Shown here: in pieces, positions 27,369 to 35,332 of the stretch
Layout: each line of letters begins with the position of its first letter
Position numbering within the stretch: position 1 is the first letter of the stretch
Assembly: GCF_015668515.1 (NCBI RefSeq)
Contig: NZ_JADPFO010000008.1
Location: 17,996-81,995 of the forward strand
Reading direction: 5' to 3'
Length of the DNA: 64,000 nucleotides
Origin: Paraclostridium tenue
GTDB lineage: Bacteria > Bacillota > Clostridia > Peptostreptococcales > Peptostreptococcaceae
Translations under genes and position numbers: made by a program
Notes under the pieces: model-generated
Database searches by the model: none
Told to the model about the DNA's origin: nothing
Seen by the model: only the letters and a program-made list of their open reading frames with translations

Positions 27369-27431
27369 CATAATATCCCTCGTATATTTATATTAGATTA
27401 TTATAAACATTGAATATGGAGGGATATTATG
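27369..27431 (+). repeat. 13-bp perfect inverted repeat covering the yabP ribosome site and start codon
   Basis: CATAATATCCCTC (27369-27381) and GAGGGATATTATG (27419-27431) are perfect inverted repeats with a 37-nt loop. The right arm contains most of the GGAGGG site (27418-27423) and the ATG of yabP (27429-27431). In a transcript starting upstream (for example from rqcP) this stem would hide the start. Confidence 0.75.
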
Positions 27432-27683
27432 GAGCATATTATAGACTTAAAGAATAGGTCAAGTTTAACTATTTCTGGAGTAGAGCACATATACTCATTT
27501 GATGATAAAAAGGTAGAAATACGAACTACATGTGGAGATATGGTTGTGGATGGAGAAAATTTAGATATGAGTAAGCTTAGTATAGACGAGAAGGTTATTA
27601 CTATAACAGGGACAATAGATGGATTATGTTATAGTAAATCCAAAGATCCTCAAGAAAGCTTCTTTAAGAAGTTATTTAAATAA
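27429..27683 (+). CDS. yabP: Sporulation protein YabP
   Basis: 84 aa. YabP/YqfC family: HIIDLKNRSSLTISGVEHIYSFDD and TTCGDMVVDGENLDMSKLS are the conserved parts. YabP and YabQ are mother-cell proteins; yabQ is needed for spore cortex formation in B. subtilis. Its stop overlaps the yabQ start (TAATG). The start region lies in an inverted repeat, so expression may be controlled at translation. Confidence 0.94.
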   Translation: MEHIIDLKNRSSLTISGVEHIYSFDDKKVEIRTTCGDMVVDGENLDMSKLSIDEKVITITGTIDGLCYSKSKDPQESFFKKLFK

Positions 27684-28177
27684 TGATACCATTCACACAA
27701 GATTTAGGTGCTTTTTTTGCTACAATATATGGTGGCATATTCATAGGAATATTATTTGATCTATACAGAGCTTGTAAGAAAAACTTTAATGCAATCAAAA
27801 TTTTCTCATTATTTTATGACATACTATTTTGGATAATTGTCACAGGGCTTGTTTTTATAACTGTAAACGTTATAGAATCCTTTGATTTAAGATATTATCA
27901 TTTTATTGCTCTATTTATAGGATTTTTTATTTACTATAATACATTAAGTAAAATTGTTTTAAAGATTTTAAATAAATCAATAGGATTTATTATAAATACT
28001 ATAAAGCAAATTTTGGTATACATATGCAAGATTTCGGTGAATTTGTATTACGTTATAATCTACTCAATACATTTCTTATTTGATACTATATTTTATATAC
28101 CTAATTTAGTAATAAACATTTTAAAGTTTATACAGATTAAATCAGGTAAATTAAAAAAGGTTAAAAGTAAATCATAG
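27683..28177 (+). CDS. yabQ: Spore cortex biosynthesis protein YabQ
   Basis: 164 aa, polytopic: hydrophobic helices at about 7-27, 43-65, 70-90 and more, with a basic tail KSGKLKKVKSKS. It matches YabQ in order (yabP-yabQ-divIC) and N-terminal pattern (GAFFATIYGGIFIGILFDLYR). B. subtilis yabQ mutants lack cortex. Start overlaps the yabP stop, so the two are translationally coupled. Confidence 0.9.
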   Translation: MIPFTQDLGAFFATIYGGIFIGILFDLYRACKKNFNAIKIFSLFYDILFWIIVTGLVFITVNVIESFDLRYYHFIALFIGFFIYYNTLSKIVLKILNKSIGFIINTIKQILVYICKISVNLYYVIIYSIHFLFDTIFYIPNLVINILKFIQIKSGKLKKVKSKS

Positions 28178-28188
28178 GGGGGTAGATT

Positions 28189-28488
28189 ATGAACAAAAGA
28201 AAAAAATTTATAGGGCAATATATTGTAGTTGGTATGTTTTTATGTTTAGTTGGAATATCGCTTATAGGGGGAGTTGCGACTCAAATTATTAAGTCAGCTA
28301 AATATAAAAATGATATAATTTGCTTAAAGAATGAAATAAAGAATACAGAGAAAGAAATAAAAAGTTTGAAAGAAGCTAAAAAGAAAATAGATAATGATAA
28401 ATACATAGAGGAAATTGCTAGGAAAAAGTTGAAAATGGTTAAGCCAAATGAAATAATATATTTAGATATAAATAGAGGAAGTAATTAA
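28189..28488 (+). CDS. divIC: Septum formation initiator DivIC/FtsB family
   Basis: 99 aa. Single membrane helix at about 12-32 followed by a coiled coil (DIICLKNEIKNTEKEIKSLK) and the conserved YIEEIARKKLKMVKPNEIIY. DivIC forms a complex with FtsL and DivIB at the division site. Start after GGGGGGT, 11 bp from yabQ. The last codons and stop lie in a 30-bp perfect hairpin. Confidence 0.93.
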   Translation: MNKRKKFIGQYIVVGMFLCLVGISLIGGVATQIIKSAKYKNDIICLKNEIKNTEKEIKSLKEAKKKIDNDKYIEEIARKKLKMVKPNEIIYLDINRGSN

Positions 28489-28520
28489 GATACTTCCTCT
28501 ATTTATATCTAAATATATTA
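28454..28520 (+). repeat. 30-bp perfect inverted repeat at the divIC 3' end
   Basis: Bases 28454-28483 pair with 28491-28520 without a mismatch, with a 7-nt loop ATTAAGA that contains the divIC stop codon (28486-28488). It lacks a clear T-tract. Probably an RNA stem that ends or protects the yabP-yabQ-divIC message; also a possible DNA cruciform. Unusually long for this window, where other stems are 6-15 bp. Confidence 0.95.
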
Positions 28521-28545
28521 AAGCTTTAATAGGAGGATAATTTTA

Positions 28546-29466
28546 ATGAAGATAGGTGCTATAGATATAGGAACGAATTCTATGAGGTTATTAATAGCTG
28601 ATTATATAGATGGAAAGTTATTTAATAGAGAAAAGTTTATAAATACAACTAGAATAGGTCAGGGAGTAGATAGTAAAGGATATATAAGGGAAGATGCTAT
28701 AAAAAGAAATATAAAGGCACTAAAAGAATTTTCAGAGTTAGCATATGAAAAAGGATGTGAGCATTTATATTGCATAGGAACATCTGCATTAAGAGATAGT
28801 AATAATAAATTAGAGTTTATTAATTTAGCTAAAAATGAAGTTGGCATAGATGTTGAAATAATAAGTGGGCAAGAAGAGTCGAATTTAGGCTTTATGGGAG
28901 TTTTACAAGGATTAGAAGAAAATGAAGATATATTAGTTATAGATATAGGTGGTGGATCTACAGAGTTTATTTTAGGAGGGAATAATGGCATAGAATTTTC
29001 AAAGAGTGAAAATGTTGGGGCGTTAAGAATGACAGAAAAATTTTTAAATGAAGATCCTATATGTGAGGAAGAGTTTGAAAGTATGAAAAAATTTATATCT
29101 AGCACTATAAATGATACTTTAAATATACTAAAGAATAAAGAAATAAAAGCTGTTGTGGGAATTGGGGGAACAATTACATCTGTTTCTGCAATAAATCAAG
29201 AGTTAGAAACTTACTCTATGGAAAAAATTCATGGAAGTGAAATAAATCAAAAAGAATTAGATATTATTTTACAAAATTTAAAAAACATGACACTAAGTGA
29301 TAAAAAAACATTAAAAGGTCTACAACCTAAAAGAGCAGATATTATAACAGCTGGTGTAACAATACTAAATATAATAATGAAAAAATTAGAAAAACAAAAT
29401 ATTATAGTGAGTGAGTATGATAATTTGGAAGGATTATTATGTCATAAAGCAAAAAAAATGTCTTAA
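28546..29466 (+). CDS. ppx: Exopolyphosphatase/pppGpp phosphatase family (Ppx/GppA)
   Basis: 306 aa, the short two-domain form with the ASKHA fold. Phosphate-loop motifs AIDIGTNSMRLLIAD (4-18) and VIDIGGGSTEFILGG (about 131-145), and GIGGTITS near 206. It hydrolyses polyphosphate or pppGpp; the short form alone does not tell which. AGGAGGA precedes the ATG. Located between divIC and spoIIE, as in several clostridia. Confidence 0.93.
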   Translation: MKIGAIDIGTNSMRLLIADYIDGKLFNREKFINTTRIGQGVDSKGYIREDAIKRNIKALKEFSELAYEKGCEHLYCIGTSALRDSNNKLEFINLAKNEVGIDVEIISGQEESNLGFMGVLQGLEENEDILVIDIGGGSTEFILGGNNGIEFSKSENVGALRMTEKFLNEDPICEEEFESMKKFISSTINDTLNILKNKEIKAVVGIGGTITSVSAINQELETYSMEKIHGSEINQKELDIILQNLKNMTLSDKKTLKGLQPKRADIITAGVTILNIIMKKLEKQNIIVSEYDNLEGLLCHKAKKMS

Positions 29467-29491
29467 TATTATTATGGACTAGCTACTGATT

Positions 29492-29524
29492 ATGACAAAA
29501 AAGATATCTCCCGTTTGTTACAAT
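29492..29524 (+). promoter_or_regulatory. Spo0A-type promoter of spoIIE with 21-bp spacing
   Basis: ATGACA (29492-29497) and TACAAT (29519-29524) are separated by 21 bp. TGACAAA (29493-29499), one mismatch from the 0A box TGNCGAA, overlaps the -35. B. subtilis spoIIE and spoIIG have the same odd spacing and need Spo0A-phosphate. The site sits just past the ppx stop. Confidence 0.65.
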
Positions 29525-29557
29525 TTCAATATGAAAATAACAAGGGGAGGTTTTTTT

Positions 29558-31924
29558 ATGCAAAGAAGTGTGGTAGTTAGTAGTAGAAAAATTGATTTAA
29601 AAAATACTATGAAAATAAATTTATCGGATTCTAATACAATAATTTTATGTTTAATTGGATTTTTACTTAGTAGGGCTATGGTAGTAGATAATATAGCTCC
29701 TTTAGGTGTTGCATTTTTCTTATGTGTTTCAAAGTTAGATAAATATAGGCTACCAGTTTTTGTATCTACTTTAGCTGGGACATTACTTTCATTTAATCAA
29801 GCATCTAATATTATAAAATATTCAATGTGTATAATTATTATGCATTTTATAGCAAATAATATAAAAAATATAAAATCTATAAATAAAATTTCTATGATAG
29901 GTATGCTTATAATAATGCCGCTATCTATTGGACAAGCTATAGTATTTGGAAATTATATATATAACTTAAGTATATCATTAGTTGAATGTATATTAATGTT
30001 TGTTAGCACATACATTTTTTCATATGGGGTTTCTATTATAAATAAAAGAGCTTCTAGAAAAGTCACCTCTAGTGAAGAAATTGTTGCTTTAACCATAATT
30101 ATAACTTTTAGCATAATGGGGATAGGAGATGTATCTATAATAGGAATATCTATTAGAAATATTTTAGCAACTATGACAATATTAATATTATCTATAACAG
30201 GTGGAGCTGCCCTGGGAGCTTCTAGTGGAGTAATAATAGGTTTAGTTTATTTTATAAATAACATAACTTCTAGTATGTATATGGGCATTTATGCATTTGC
30301 AGGTTTGATCTCAGGAGGATTTAATAAAGTTAATAAATATTTAAGTATAGCAGGATATATAGTGGGTTGGAGTTTGATATATATTTACACATCTGGATCA
30401 GGTTCGAATATAATGGCGATTAGAGATATATTCATAGCAAGTATATTAGTGATGCTTATACCAGAAGAGTTTATGAAAAAAATAGAGAAGTTCATTAAGG
30501 GTAATGGTAGATTAAGTGACGGTATAGAAGATTATTTATCTAGAAGTAGAGAAATAACTAATAATAGATTAAGAGGAATGTATAAAACATACTCAGATTT
30601 AGCTAACACATTTGATAGGATAAGAGAAAAAGAAAAAATATTAGATCAAAAAGATATAGCGCATATTATAGACATGGTGTATAGTGATGAATGCAAAAAT
30701 TGTGGAATGAGAAGAAGATGTTGGGAAACAAGATTTAATTATACATATACAATGATGAATAGAATATTAGAGTGCCTAGAAGAAAGTGGAGAAATTCAAC
30801 TTGATAATATACCTAGTGATTTTAAGAAAGATTGTATAAAACCAGAAAGTATTGTAAAAACTTCTAATTGTTACTATAAAATGTTTGCTTTAGATTATAG
30901 TTGGCAGCAGAAATTTTCAGAAAATAGAAAGTTAGTAGCAAAACAAATAAGATATATGTCCAAGTCGATTGAATGCATGGCTATGGAATTAGATAGAGAC
31001 ATAACATTTGATATGGAAATGGAAAATAATATATTGATTGAACTCGATAGAAATAATATAAGTGTAAAAAAATTAAATTATATATCTAAGGACCTTAATG
31101 ATTTTGAAGTCTTGATAGAAAAAGAAACATGTAAAGGCGGTAACTTATGTGAAAGGAAAATAGCTGGAGTTGTATCTAGTGTAGTAGGCCAAGATCTGGA
31201 TGTTAATAAAATAGGTTGCACATGTTTAGGAGATAGTTGCAAAATAAAGCTATATAAAAAACAAGAATATAAGGTTGTAACAGAAGTTTCTAATATGTCA
31301 AAAGACGGATATATTATATCTGGAGATAATTATACATATATGGAGATATCAGAAGGGAAATACATGATGGCTATAAGTGATGGAATGGGAAAAGGAAGAA
31401 AGGCTTATGAGGAGTCATCAATAACTATAGATATATTAGAAAAAATGATGGATTCAAAGATAGATGAAGAGATAGTGATTGATACTATAAATAATATATT
31501 AATGCTTAAATCTTCTGATGAAATGTTCTCTACTTTAGATTTAGGTATTGTAGATTTAAATAAAGGTATATTAAACACTATAAAAATGGGAGCATGCTCA
31601 ACTTATATAAAAAGAAGTAATGGAGATATAGATTTAATATCAACAGCATCATTACCTGTAGGTATTTTATCTGATGTCAACATAGAAAGAGATACTCGAA
31701 AGATAAAAGATGGAGATTATATAATTATGGTTTCAGATGGAATTATAGATGCAGGAAAAAATAAAAATTTAGGGGATAATTGGCTTATATATTTCTTAAA
31801 GAATATGGATACATCTAATCCTAAGGATATATCAAAAGAAATTTTAAATAGAGCATTAGATATACAAAATAATAATATATATGATGATATGACAGTATTA
31901 GTTTCTAAAGTTTATAAACATTAA
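29558..31924 (+). CDS. spoIIE: Stage II sporulation protein E, PP2C phosphatase
   Basis: 788 aa. N-terminal ten-helix membrane domain (about 25-305), a central region with Cys-rich CKNCGMRRRC, and a C-terminal PP2C-type phosphatase (about 580-788) with MMAISDGMGKGRKAYEES and IIMVSDGIIDAG metal sites. SpoIIE dephosphorylates SpoIIAA to release SigF in the forespore and also acts at the polar septum. GGGGAGG fits ATG 29558; the frame runs back to 29492 but has no site there. Confidence 0.96.
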   Translation: MQRSVVVSSRKIDLKNTMKINLSDSNTIILCLIGFLLSRAMVVDNIAPLGVAFFLCVSKLDKYRLPVFVSTLAGTLLSFNQASNIIKYSMCIIIMHFIANNIKNIKSINKISMIGMLIIMPLSIGQAIVFGNYIYNLSISLVECILMFVSTYIFSYGVSIINKRASRKVTSSEEIVALTIIITFSIMGIGDVSIIGISIRNILATMTILILSITGGAALGASSGVIIGLVYFINNITSSMYMGIYAFAGLISGGFNKVNKYLSIAGYIVGWSLIYIYTSGSGSNIMAIRDIFIASILVMLIPEEFMKKIEKFIKGNGRLSDGIEDYLSRSREITNNRLRGMYKTYSDLANTFDRIREKEKILDQKDIAHIIDMVYSDECKNCGMRRRCWETRFNYTYTMMNRILECLEESGEIQLDNIPSDFKKDCIKPESIVKTSNCYYKMFALDYSWQQKFSENRKLVAKQIRYMSKSIECMAMELDRDITFDMEMENNILIELDRNNISVKKLNYISKDLNDFEVLIEKETCKGGNLCERKIAGVVSSVVGQDLDVNKIGCTCLGDSCKIKLYKKQEYKVVTEVSNMSKDGYIISGDNYTYMEISEGKYMMAISDGMGKGRKAYEESSITIDILEKMMDSKIDEEIVIDTINNILMLKSSDEMFSTLDLGIVDLNKGILNTIKMGACSTYIKRSNGDIDLISTASLPVGILSDVNIERDTRKIKDGDYIIMVSDGIIDAGKNKNLGDNWLIYFLKNMDTSNPKDISKEILNRALDIQNNNIYDDMTVLVSKVYKH

Positions 31925-31929
31925 AATAT

Positions 31930-31983
31930 AAATCCACAACTTATACACAAAATGTGGATTAAATGTGAATAAGTTGTGGATAT
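31930..31983. promoter_or_regulatory. Cluster of five DnaA-box-like 9-mers inside a palindrome
   Basis: Within 54 bp after spoIIE: AAATCCACA (31930-31938), TTATACACA (31941-31949), and on the minus strand TAATCCACA (31953-31961), TTATTCACA (31964-31972) and ATATCCACA (31975-31983). Two fit TTATNCACA exactly, two more differ from TTATCCACA at one base, one at two. A 13-bp perfect inverted repeat (31932-31944 with 31969-31981) encloses them. It could also act as a stem at the spoIIE 3' end, but no T-tract follows. Confidence 0.6.
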
Positions 31984-32025
31984 AAAATCATTAAAAATAT
32001 GAAAAAAATCGTTGAAATTACAATA

Positions 32026-32061
32026 TTCGACAAAATTGTATAAAAATGATTTGTATATAAT
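32026..32061 (+). promoter_or_regulatory. 0A box and -10 element in the spoIIE-pepF gap
   Basis: TTCGACA (32026-32032) is the exact reverse complement of the 0A box TGTCGAA. TATAAT follows at 32056-32061. No -35 with 16-18 bp spacing was seen. A Spo0A-controlled start of a non-coding or pepF leader RNA is possible; this is weak. Confidence 0.3.
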
Positions 32062-32134
32062 AGGTAAAATTTAAAATAATAAATTCGTAGCAATTAAAAA
32101 ATATTAACAATTTAATATAAAAAAAGCGAAAAAA

Positions 32135-32277
32135 TGTTAATAACTTAATTTAAAATGTTGATAACTTAGATAAAAATATAGATAAATAAGAGGAATTATA
32201 TTATATAAATGTTGAAAAATACAAATTTTATGTAAAAAAATAAATGTTAATATGTTGATAAGTATGTTGATAACTTA
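32135..32277 (+). repeat. Repeated word TGTTrATAAcTTA
   Basis: TGTTAATAACTTA at 32135, TGTTGATAACTTA at 32156 and 32265, plus shorter copies TGTTAATA at 32245 and TGTTGATAAG at 32253. TGTTGATAA read on the other strand is TTATCAACA, one base from the DnaA box. With the cluster at 31930-31983 the 390-bp gap holds about ten related words. The rest of the gap is AT-rich and has no gene. Confidence 0.6.
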
Positions 32278-32316
32278 ATAAATACTTATTTTGGTAGAAT
32301 TGAATAATATGTATGC

Positions 32317-32363
32317 AAAAAGCCATCCTAATACTAACAAACTTAGTGAAAGGATGGCTTTTT
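32317..32363 (+). terminator. Hairpin with T-tract ending exactly at the pepF start codon
   Basis: AAAAAGCCATCCT (32317-32329) pairs perfectly with AGGATGGCTTTTT (32351-32363), 21-nt loop. The right arm contains the AAGGATGG ribosome site and the T-run touches ATG 32364. It looks like an intrinsic terminator or attenuator that also hides the ribosome site of the next gene. Confidence 0.75.
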
Positions 32364-34265
32364 ATGGGGAAAAATATTTATAAAATCATAACAATTGTAA
32401 TTGTTATTATATTATTTTCGACTGTTGCTCTTAAAAAAGAGATTGATAAAAGTATAGAAATAGTTAATGAAAAAATAACCGAAACAATGAATGATACTAG
32501 CAAAGAAGAAAAATCTAAAGAAGAAGTAAATAAAAAAACTAAATATACATCTTGGAATTTAGGAGATTTATATAAAAGTAATTCTGAATGGGAAAAAAGT
32601 TTAAAAAGGTTTAATATAGATACTAAAGAACTTAAAAATTATGTAGGAAAAGTAACTAAATCTTCTAAGCATTTATTATACGCATTAAATATAAAAGAAG
32701 ATTTAGATTCAAAAATTGAAAAATTATATGCATATGTATCTTTAAATAAAGATGTTAATAAAAAATCATATGAATTTGCTAATATGGAGAAGAAACTAGA
32801 TGAAGTATATAAAGTATATAGCTCTATTTGTTCTGATTTAGAGTTAGAGATATTGAAACTTTCAGATAGGGAATTTAAGGATATTACAAGAAATAGTAAA
32901 ATATCAAGTAAGTACAAAATATATTTAAATGATATAAGAAGAAATAAAAAACATTACTTGAAAGCTAATGAAGAGGAATTATTAAATGGAGTAAGTGATA
33001 TTACGACATTGCCCAAAAATGTTTATGAACTTTTTGTGAATATGGATAAAAAATCATCATTAAACCCATCTGAATATTCTCTAGCACTAGAAAGTGAAAA
33101 TAGAGAAACTAGAAAAAAAGCTTTTGAAAGTGAATCTGTATTATACAATGATAATATAAATATGTTATCAGGATTATTTATAGGTCAAGTTAAAAAAAAT
33201 ATATTCTATTCGAATACTAGAGGGTATAAAAACTCAAGAGAAATGTACATGTCAGGTGATAATATAGATGCTAAAGTTTATGATGAGCTAATAAGTACAG
33301 TTAATAAAAATTTAGATACTTTGCATAAATACATTAGTTTAAGAAAAAAAGTGTTAAATTTAGATAAGGTGTACTCATACGATATGTATACACCTATAGT
33401 AAATCCTGTGGATGAGAATATTTCATATGACAAGGCTCAAGGCATAATATATGCAGCTTTAAATCCATTAGGTAAAGAGTATGGAGATGTGATTTATAAA
33501 GCGTTTAATGAAAGATGGATAGATGTTTTTTCAAATGATAAAAAAGTTAGTGGAGCATATTGCTTGTCATTATATGATAATCATCCATATATACTAACAA
33601 ATTATAGTGGAAACTTAGATTCAGTATCTACACTAGCACATGAGTTAGGACATGCAGTTTATGGGTATATGAGTTCTAAAAACCAGAATTACTTAAATTC
33701 AAAACCTAGTATATTTACACATGAAGTTGCATCTATAACGAATGAGTCACTACTTTATGAGATGTTAATAAAAAATTCCCAAAATGATGAAGAAAAAGCT
33801 TATTATATAACTCAATATTTAGATTTAATAAAAAATACATTATTTGTACAAACTATGTATGCAGAATTTGAGAATCAAATACATTCTAAATTAGAAAAAA
33901 AAGAAACTGTGAATGTTTTAGTATTAAATGATGTATGGGGTGATTTATTAAAAAAATATTATGGAGAAGATTTTAATGTAGACCAATTGTCAAAGATAGG
34001 TTGGTCAAAGATACCACATTTCTATAATAGTTTTTATGTCTATAAATATGCTACAGGTTGTAGTGCAGCTATAGCATTTTCACAAGATATATTAAATAAT
34101 GGAGCTGATAACTACTTAGCTTTTCTTAAAAAAGGAGGGTCAAATTACCCTATAGAATTACTAAAAGAAAGTGGTATAAATTTATATAGTAAGAAGCCAA
34201 TAGAAAAAACGACAGATAAATTTAATAAGTTAGTTATGGATTTAGAAAGATTATTAGAAAATTAA
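32364..34265 (+). CDS. Membrane-anchored or exported M3 family oligoendopeptidase (PepF-like)
   Basis: 633 aa. The catalytic zinc motif is AHELGHAVYGYM, with the third ligand in FTHEVASITNESLL. Upstream pattern YTSWNLGDLYKSNSEW is typical of oligoendopeptidase F. Unlike cytosolic PepF it begins MGKNIYKIITIVIVIILFSTVALKK, a signal anchor, then a Lys/Glu-rich linker, so it should act outside the membrane. ATG 32364 follows AAGGATGG. It may degrade signalling or nutrient peptides. Confidence 0.92.
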   Translation: MGKNIYKIITIVIVIILFSTVALKKEIDKSIEIVNEKITETMNDTSKEEKSKEEVNKKTKYTSWNLGDLYKSNSEWEKSLKRFNIDTKELKNYVGKVTKSSKHLLYALNIKEDLDSKIEKLYAYVSLNKDVNKKSYEFANMEKKLDEVYKVYSSICSDLELEILKLSDREFKDITRNSKISSKYKIYLNDIRRNKKHYLKANEEELLNGVSDITTLPKNVYELFVNMDKKSSLNPSEYSLALESENRETRKKAFESESVLYNDNINMLSGLFIGQVKKNIFYSNTRGYKNSREMYMSGDNIDAKVYDELISTVNKNLDTLHKYISLRKKVLNLDKVYSYDMYTPIVNPVDENISYDKAQGIIYAALNPLGKEYGDVIYKAFNERWIDVFSNDKKVSGAYCLSLYDNHPYILTNYSGNLDSVSTLAHELGHAVYGYMSSKNQNYLNSKPSIFTHEVASITNESLLYEMLIKNSQNDEEKAYYITQYLDLIKNTLFVQTMYAEFENQIHSKLEKKETVNVLVLNDVWGDLLKKYYGEDFNVDQLSKIGWSKIPHFYNSFYVYKYATGCSAAIAFSQDILNNGADNYLAFLKKGGSNYPIELLKESGINLYSKKPIEKTTDKFNKLVMDLERLLEN

Positions 34266-34302
34266 CAATAGAAGGAATTTATAAATAGTGGTAGAATATA
34301 TT

Positions 34303-34330
34303 AAAGGCCCTTACAGAGAAGGGCTTTTAA
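34303..34330 (+). terminator. Terminator of the pepF-like gene
   Basis: AAAGGCCCTT (34303-34312) pairs with AAGGGCTTTT (34319-34328), one G-U pair. Confidence 0.85.
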
Positions 34331-34396
34331 TATTGAAATCTGCTGTGTAATATACAAATAAAAATATATAATGTAAATTATTAATGAGGTGATAGC

Positions 34397-34507
34397 ATGG
34401 CAAAGGTTAATGATAAGAAAACTACTAGGTTTATAGCTTTGGCTATTATAGGAACGTTAGTACTTTCTAGTGTTGCTAGTGTAGTAAGTTTATTTATAGG
34501 AATGTAA
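34397..34507 (+). CDS. 36-aa single-helix membrane peptide (DUF4044-like)
   Basis: [20 protein letters not shown] and onward to a stop at 34505-34507. Residues 1-11 are basic, 12-35 one hydrophobic helix. GAGGTGAT (34386-34393) is well placed before the ATG. Shape and N-terminal pattern recall the DUF4044 small membrane proteins of Firmicutes. It ends 20 bp before the transaldolase gene and may share its transcript. Function unknown. Confidence 0.65.
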   Translation: MAKVNDKKTTRFIALAIIGTLVLSSVASVVSLFIGM

Positions 34508-34527
34508 ATTTAAGGAGGTATAATAGT

Positions 34528-35175
34528 ATGAAACTATTTATAGATACTGCAAATGTAGATGAAATAAAAGAAATAAACTCATGGGGAGTTATAGAAGGTG
34601 TTACTACAAATCCATCTTTAATAGCAAAAGAAGGAAGAGTTTTTGAAAACGTAGTAAAAGAAATAACTGATATAGTAGATGGACCTATATCTGCAGAAGT
34701 TATTTCTATGGAAAGTGAAGGAATGATAAAAGAAGGAGAAGAATTAAGCAAGATACATAAAAACATAGTTATAAAAATACCTATGTGCGCAGAAGGATTA
34801 AAAGCTGTATCTGCTTTATCAAAAAAAGGTATAAAAACTAATGTAACTTTAATATTCTCAGCAAACCAAGCTTTACTTGCAGCTAAAGCTGGAGCTTCAT
34901 ATGTAAGTCCTTTCGTTGGAAGATTAGATGATATAGGACAAGAAGGTATAATGTTAATAGAAGAGGTTGCTGAAATATTTAATGTTCATGGAATAGAAAC
35001 AGAAATAATATCAGCAAGTATAAGACATCCTCAACATGTTTTAACTTCAGCTAAAGCAGGAGCAGATATAGCAACAATACCATACAAAGTATTCAAGCAA
35101 ATGTTAGGACATCCTATGACTGATATAGGAATAGATAAATTCTTAAAAGACTGGGAAAGTGTACCTAAAAATTAA
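34528..35175 (+). CDS. Fructose-6-phosphate aldolase / short transaldolase
   Basis: 215 aa, the short TalC/Fsa-type TIM barrel. [15 protein letters not shown] opens it; [13 protein letters not shown] and [13 protein letters not shown] carry substrate-site residues and the Schiff-base Lys (about residue 85). Used as transaldolase in the non-oxidative pentose phosphate path in Firmicutes. AGGAGGT precedes the ATG. The next gene is glpX and a split transketolase lies at 56-58 kb, so the sugar-phosphate route is largely in this window. Confidence 0.93.
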   Translation: MKLFIDTANVDEIKEINSWGVIEGVTTNPSLIAKEGRVFENVVKEITDIVDGPISAEVISMESEGMIKEGEELSKIHKNIVIKIPMCAEGLKAVSALSKKGIKTNVTLIFSANQALLAAKAGASYVSPFVGRLDDIGQEGIMLIEEVAEIFNVHGIETEIISASIRHPQHVLTSAKAGADIATIPYKVFKQMLGHPMTDIGIDKFLKDWESVPKN

Positions 35176-35180
35176 TAAAG

Positions 35181-35211
35181 AGACGATAATTTACGAATTA
35201 TCGTCTTTTTT
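35181..35211 (+). terminator. Terminator of the transaldolase gene
   Basis: AGACGATAATT (35181-35191) pairs with AATTATCGTCT (35196-35206), loop TACG, then T run. Confidence 0.95.
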
Positions 35212-35332
35212 ATAGTTATAAAGAATTATATACTATACTAATGGTTTATTTTAATGTCTATAAATATTTACTATTTATTAAATGTGATATATAATTTTAT
35301 TGAAGATTAACGAATTAGGGGAGATGAATTTT

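Noticed and set aside
27390..27415. SigE-type promoter (ATATT, 13 bp, CATTGAAT) before yabP
   Set aside because: Transcription would begin at about 27421, inside the ribosome site, so the message could not be translated normally.
32189..32217. SigH-like promoter (AGAGGAATT, 13 bp, GTTGAAA) in the spoIIE-pepF gap
   Set aside because: The -10 lacks the GAAT core and spacing is 13 rather than 11-12; not better than chance in such AT-rich DNA.
31925..32312. Chromosomal replication origin
   Set aside because: No dnaA, dnaN or rnpA/rpmH nearby. DnaA-box words alone do not make oriC, so it is reported only as a possible DnaA-box cluster.
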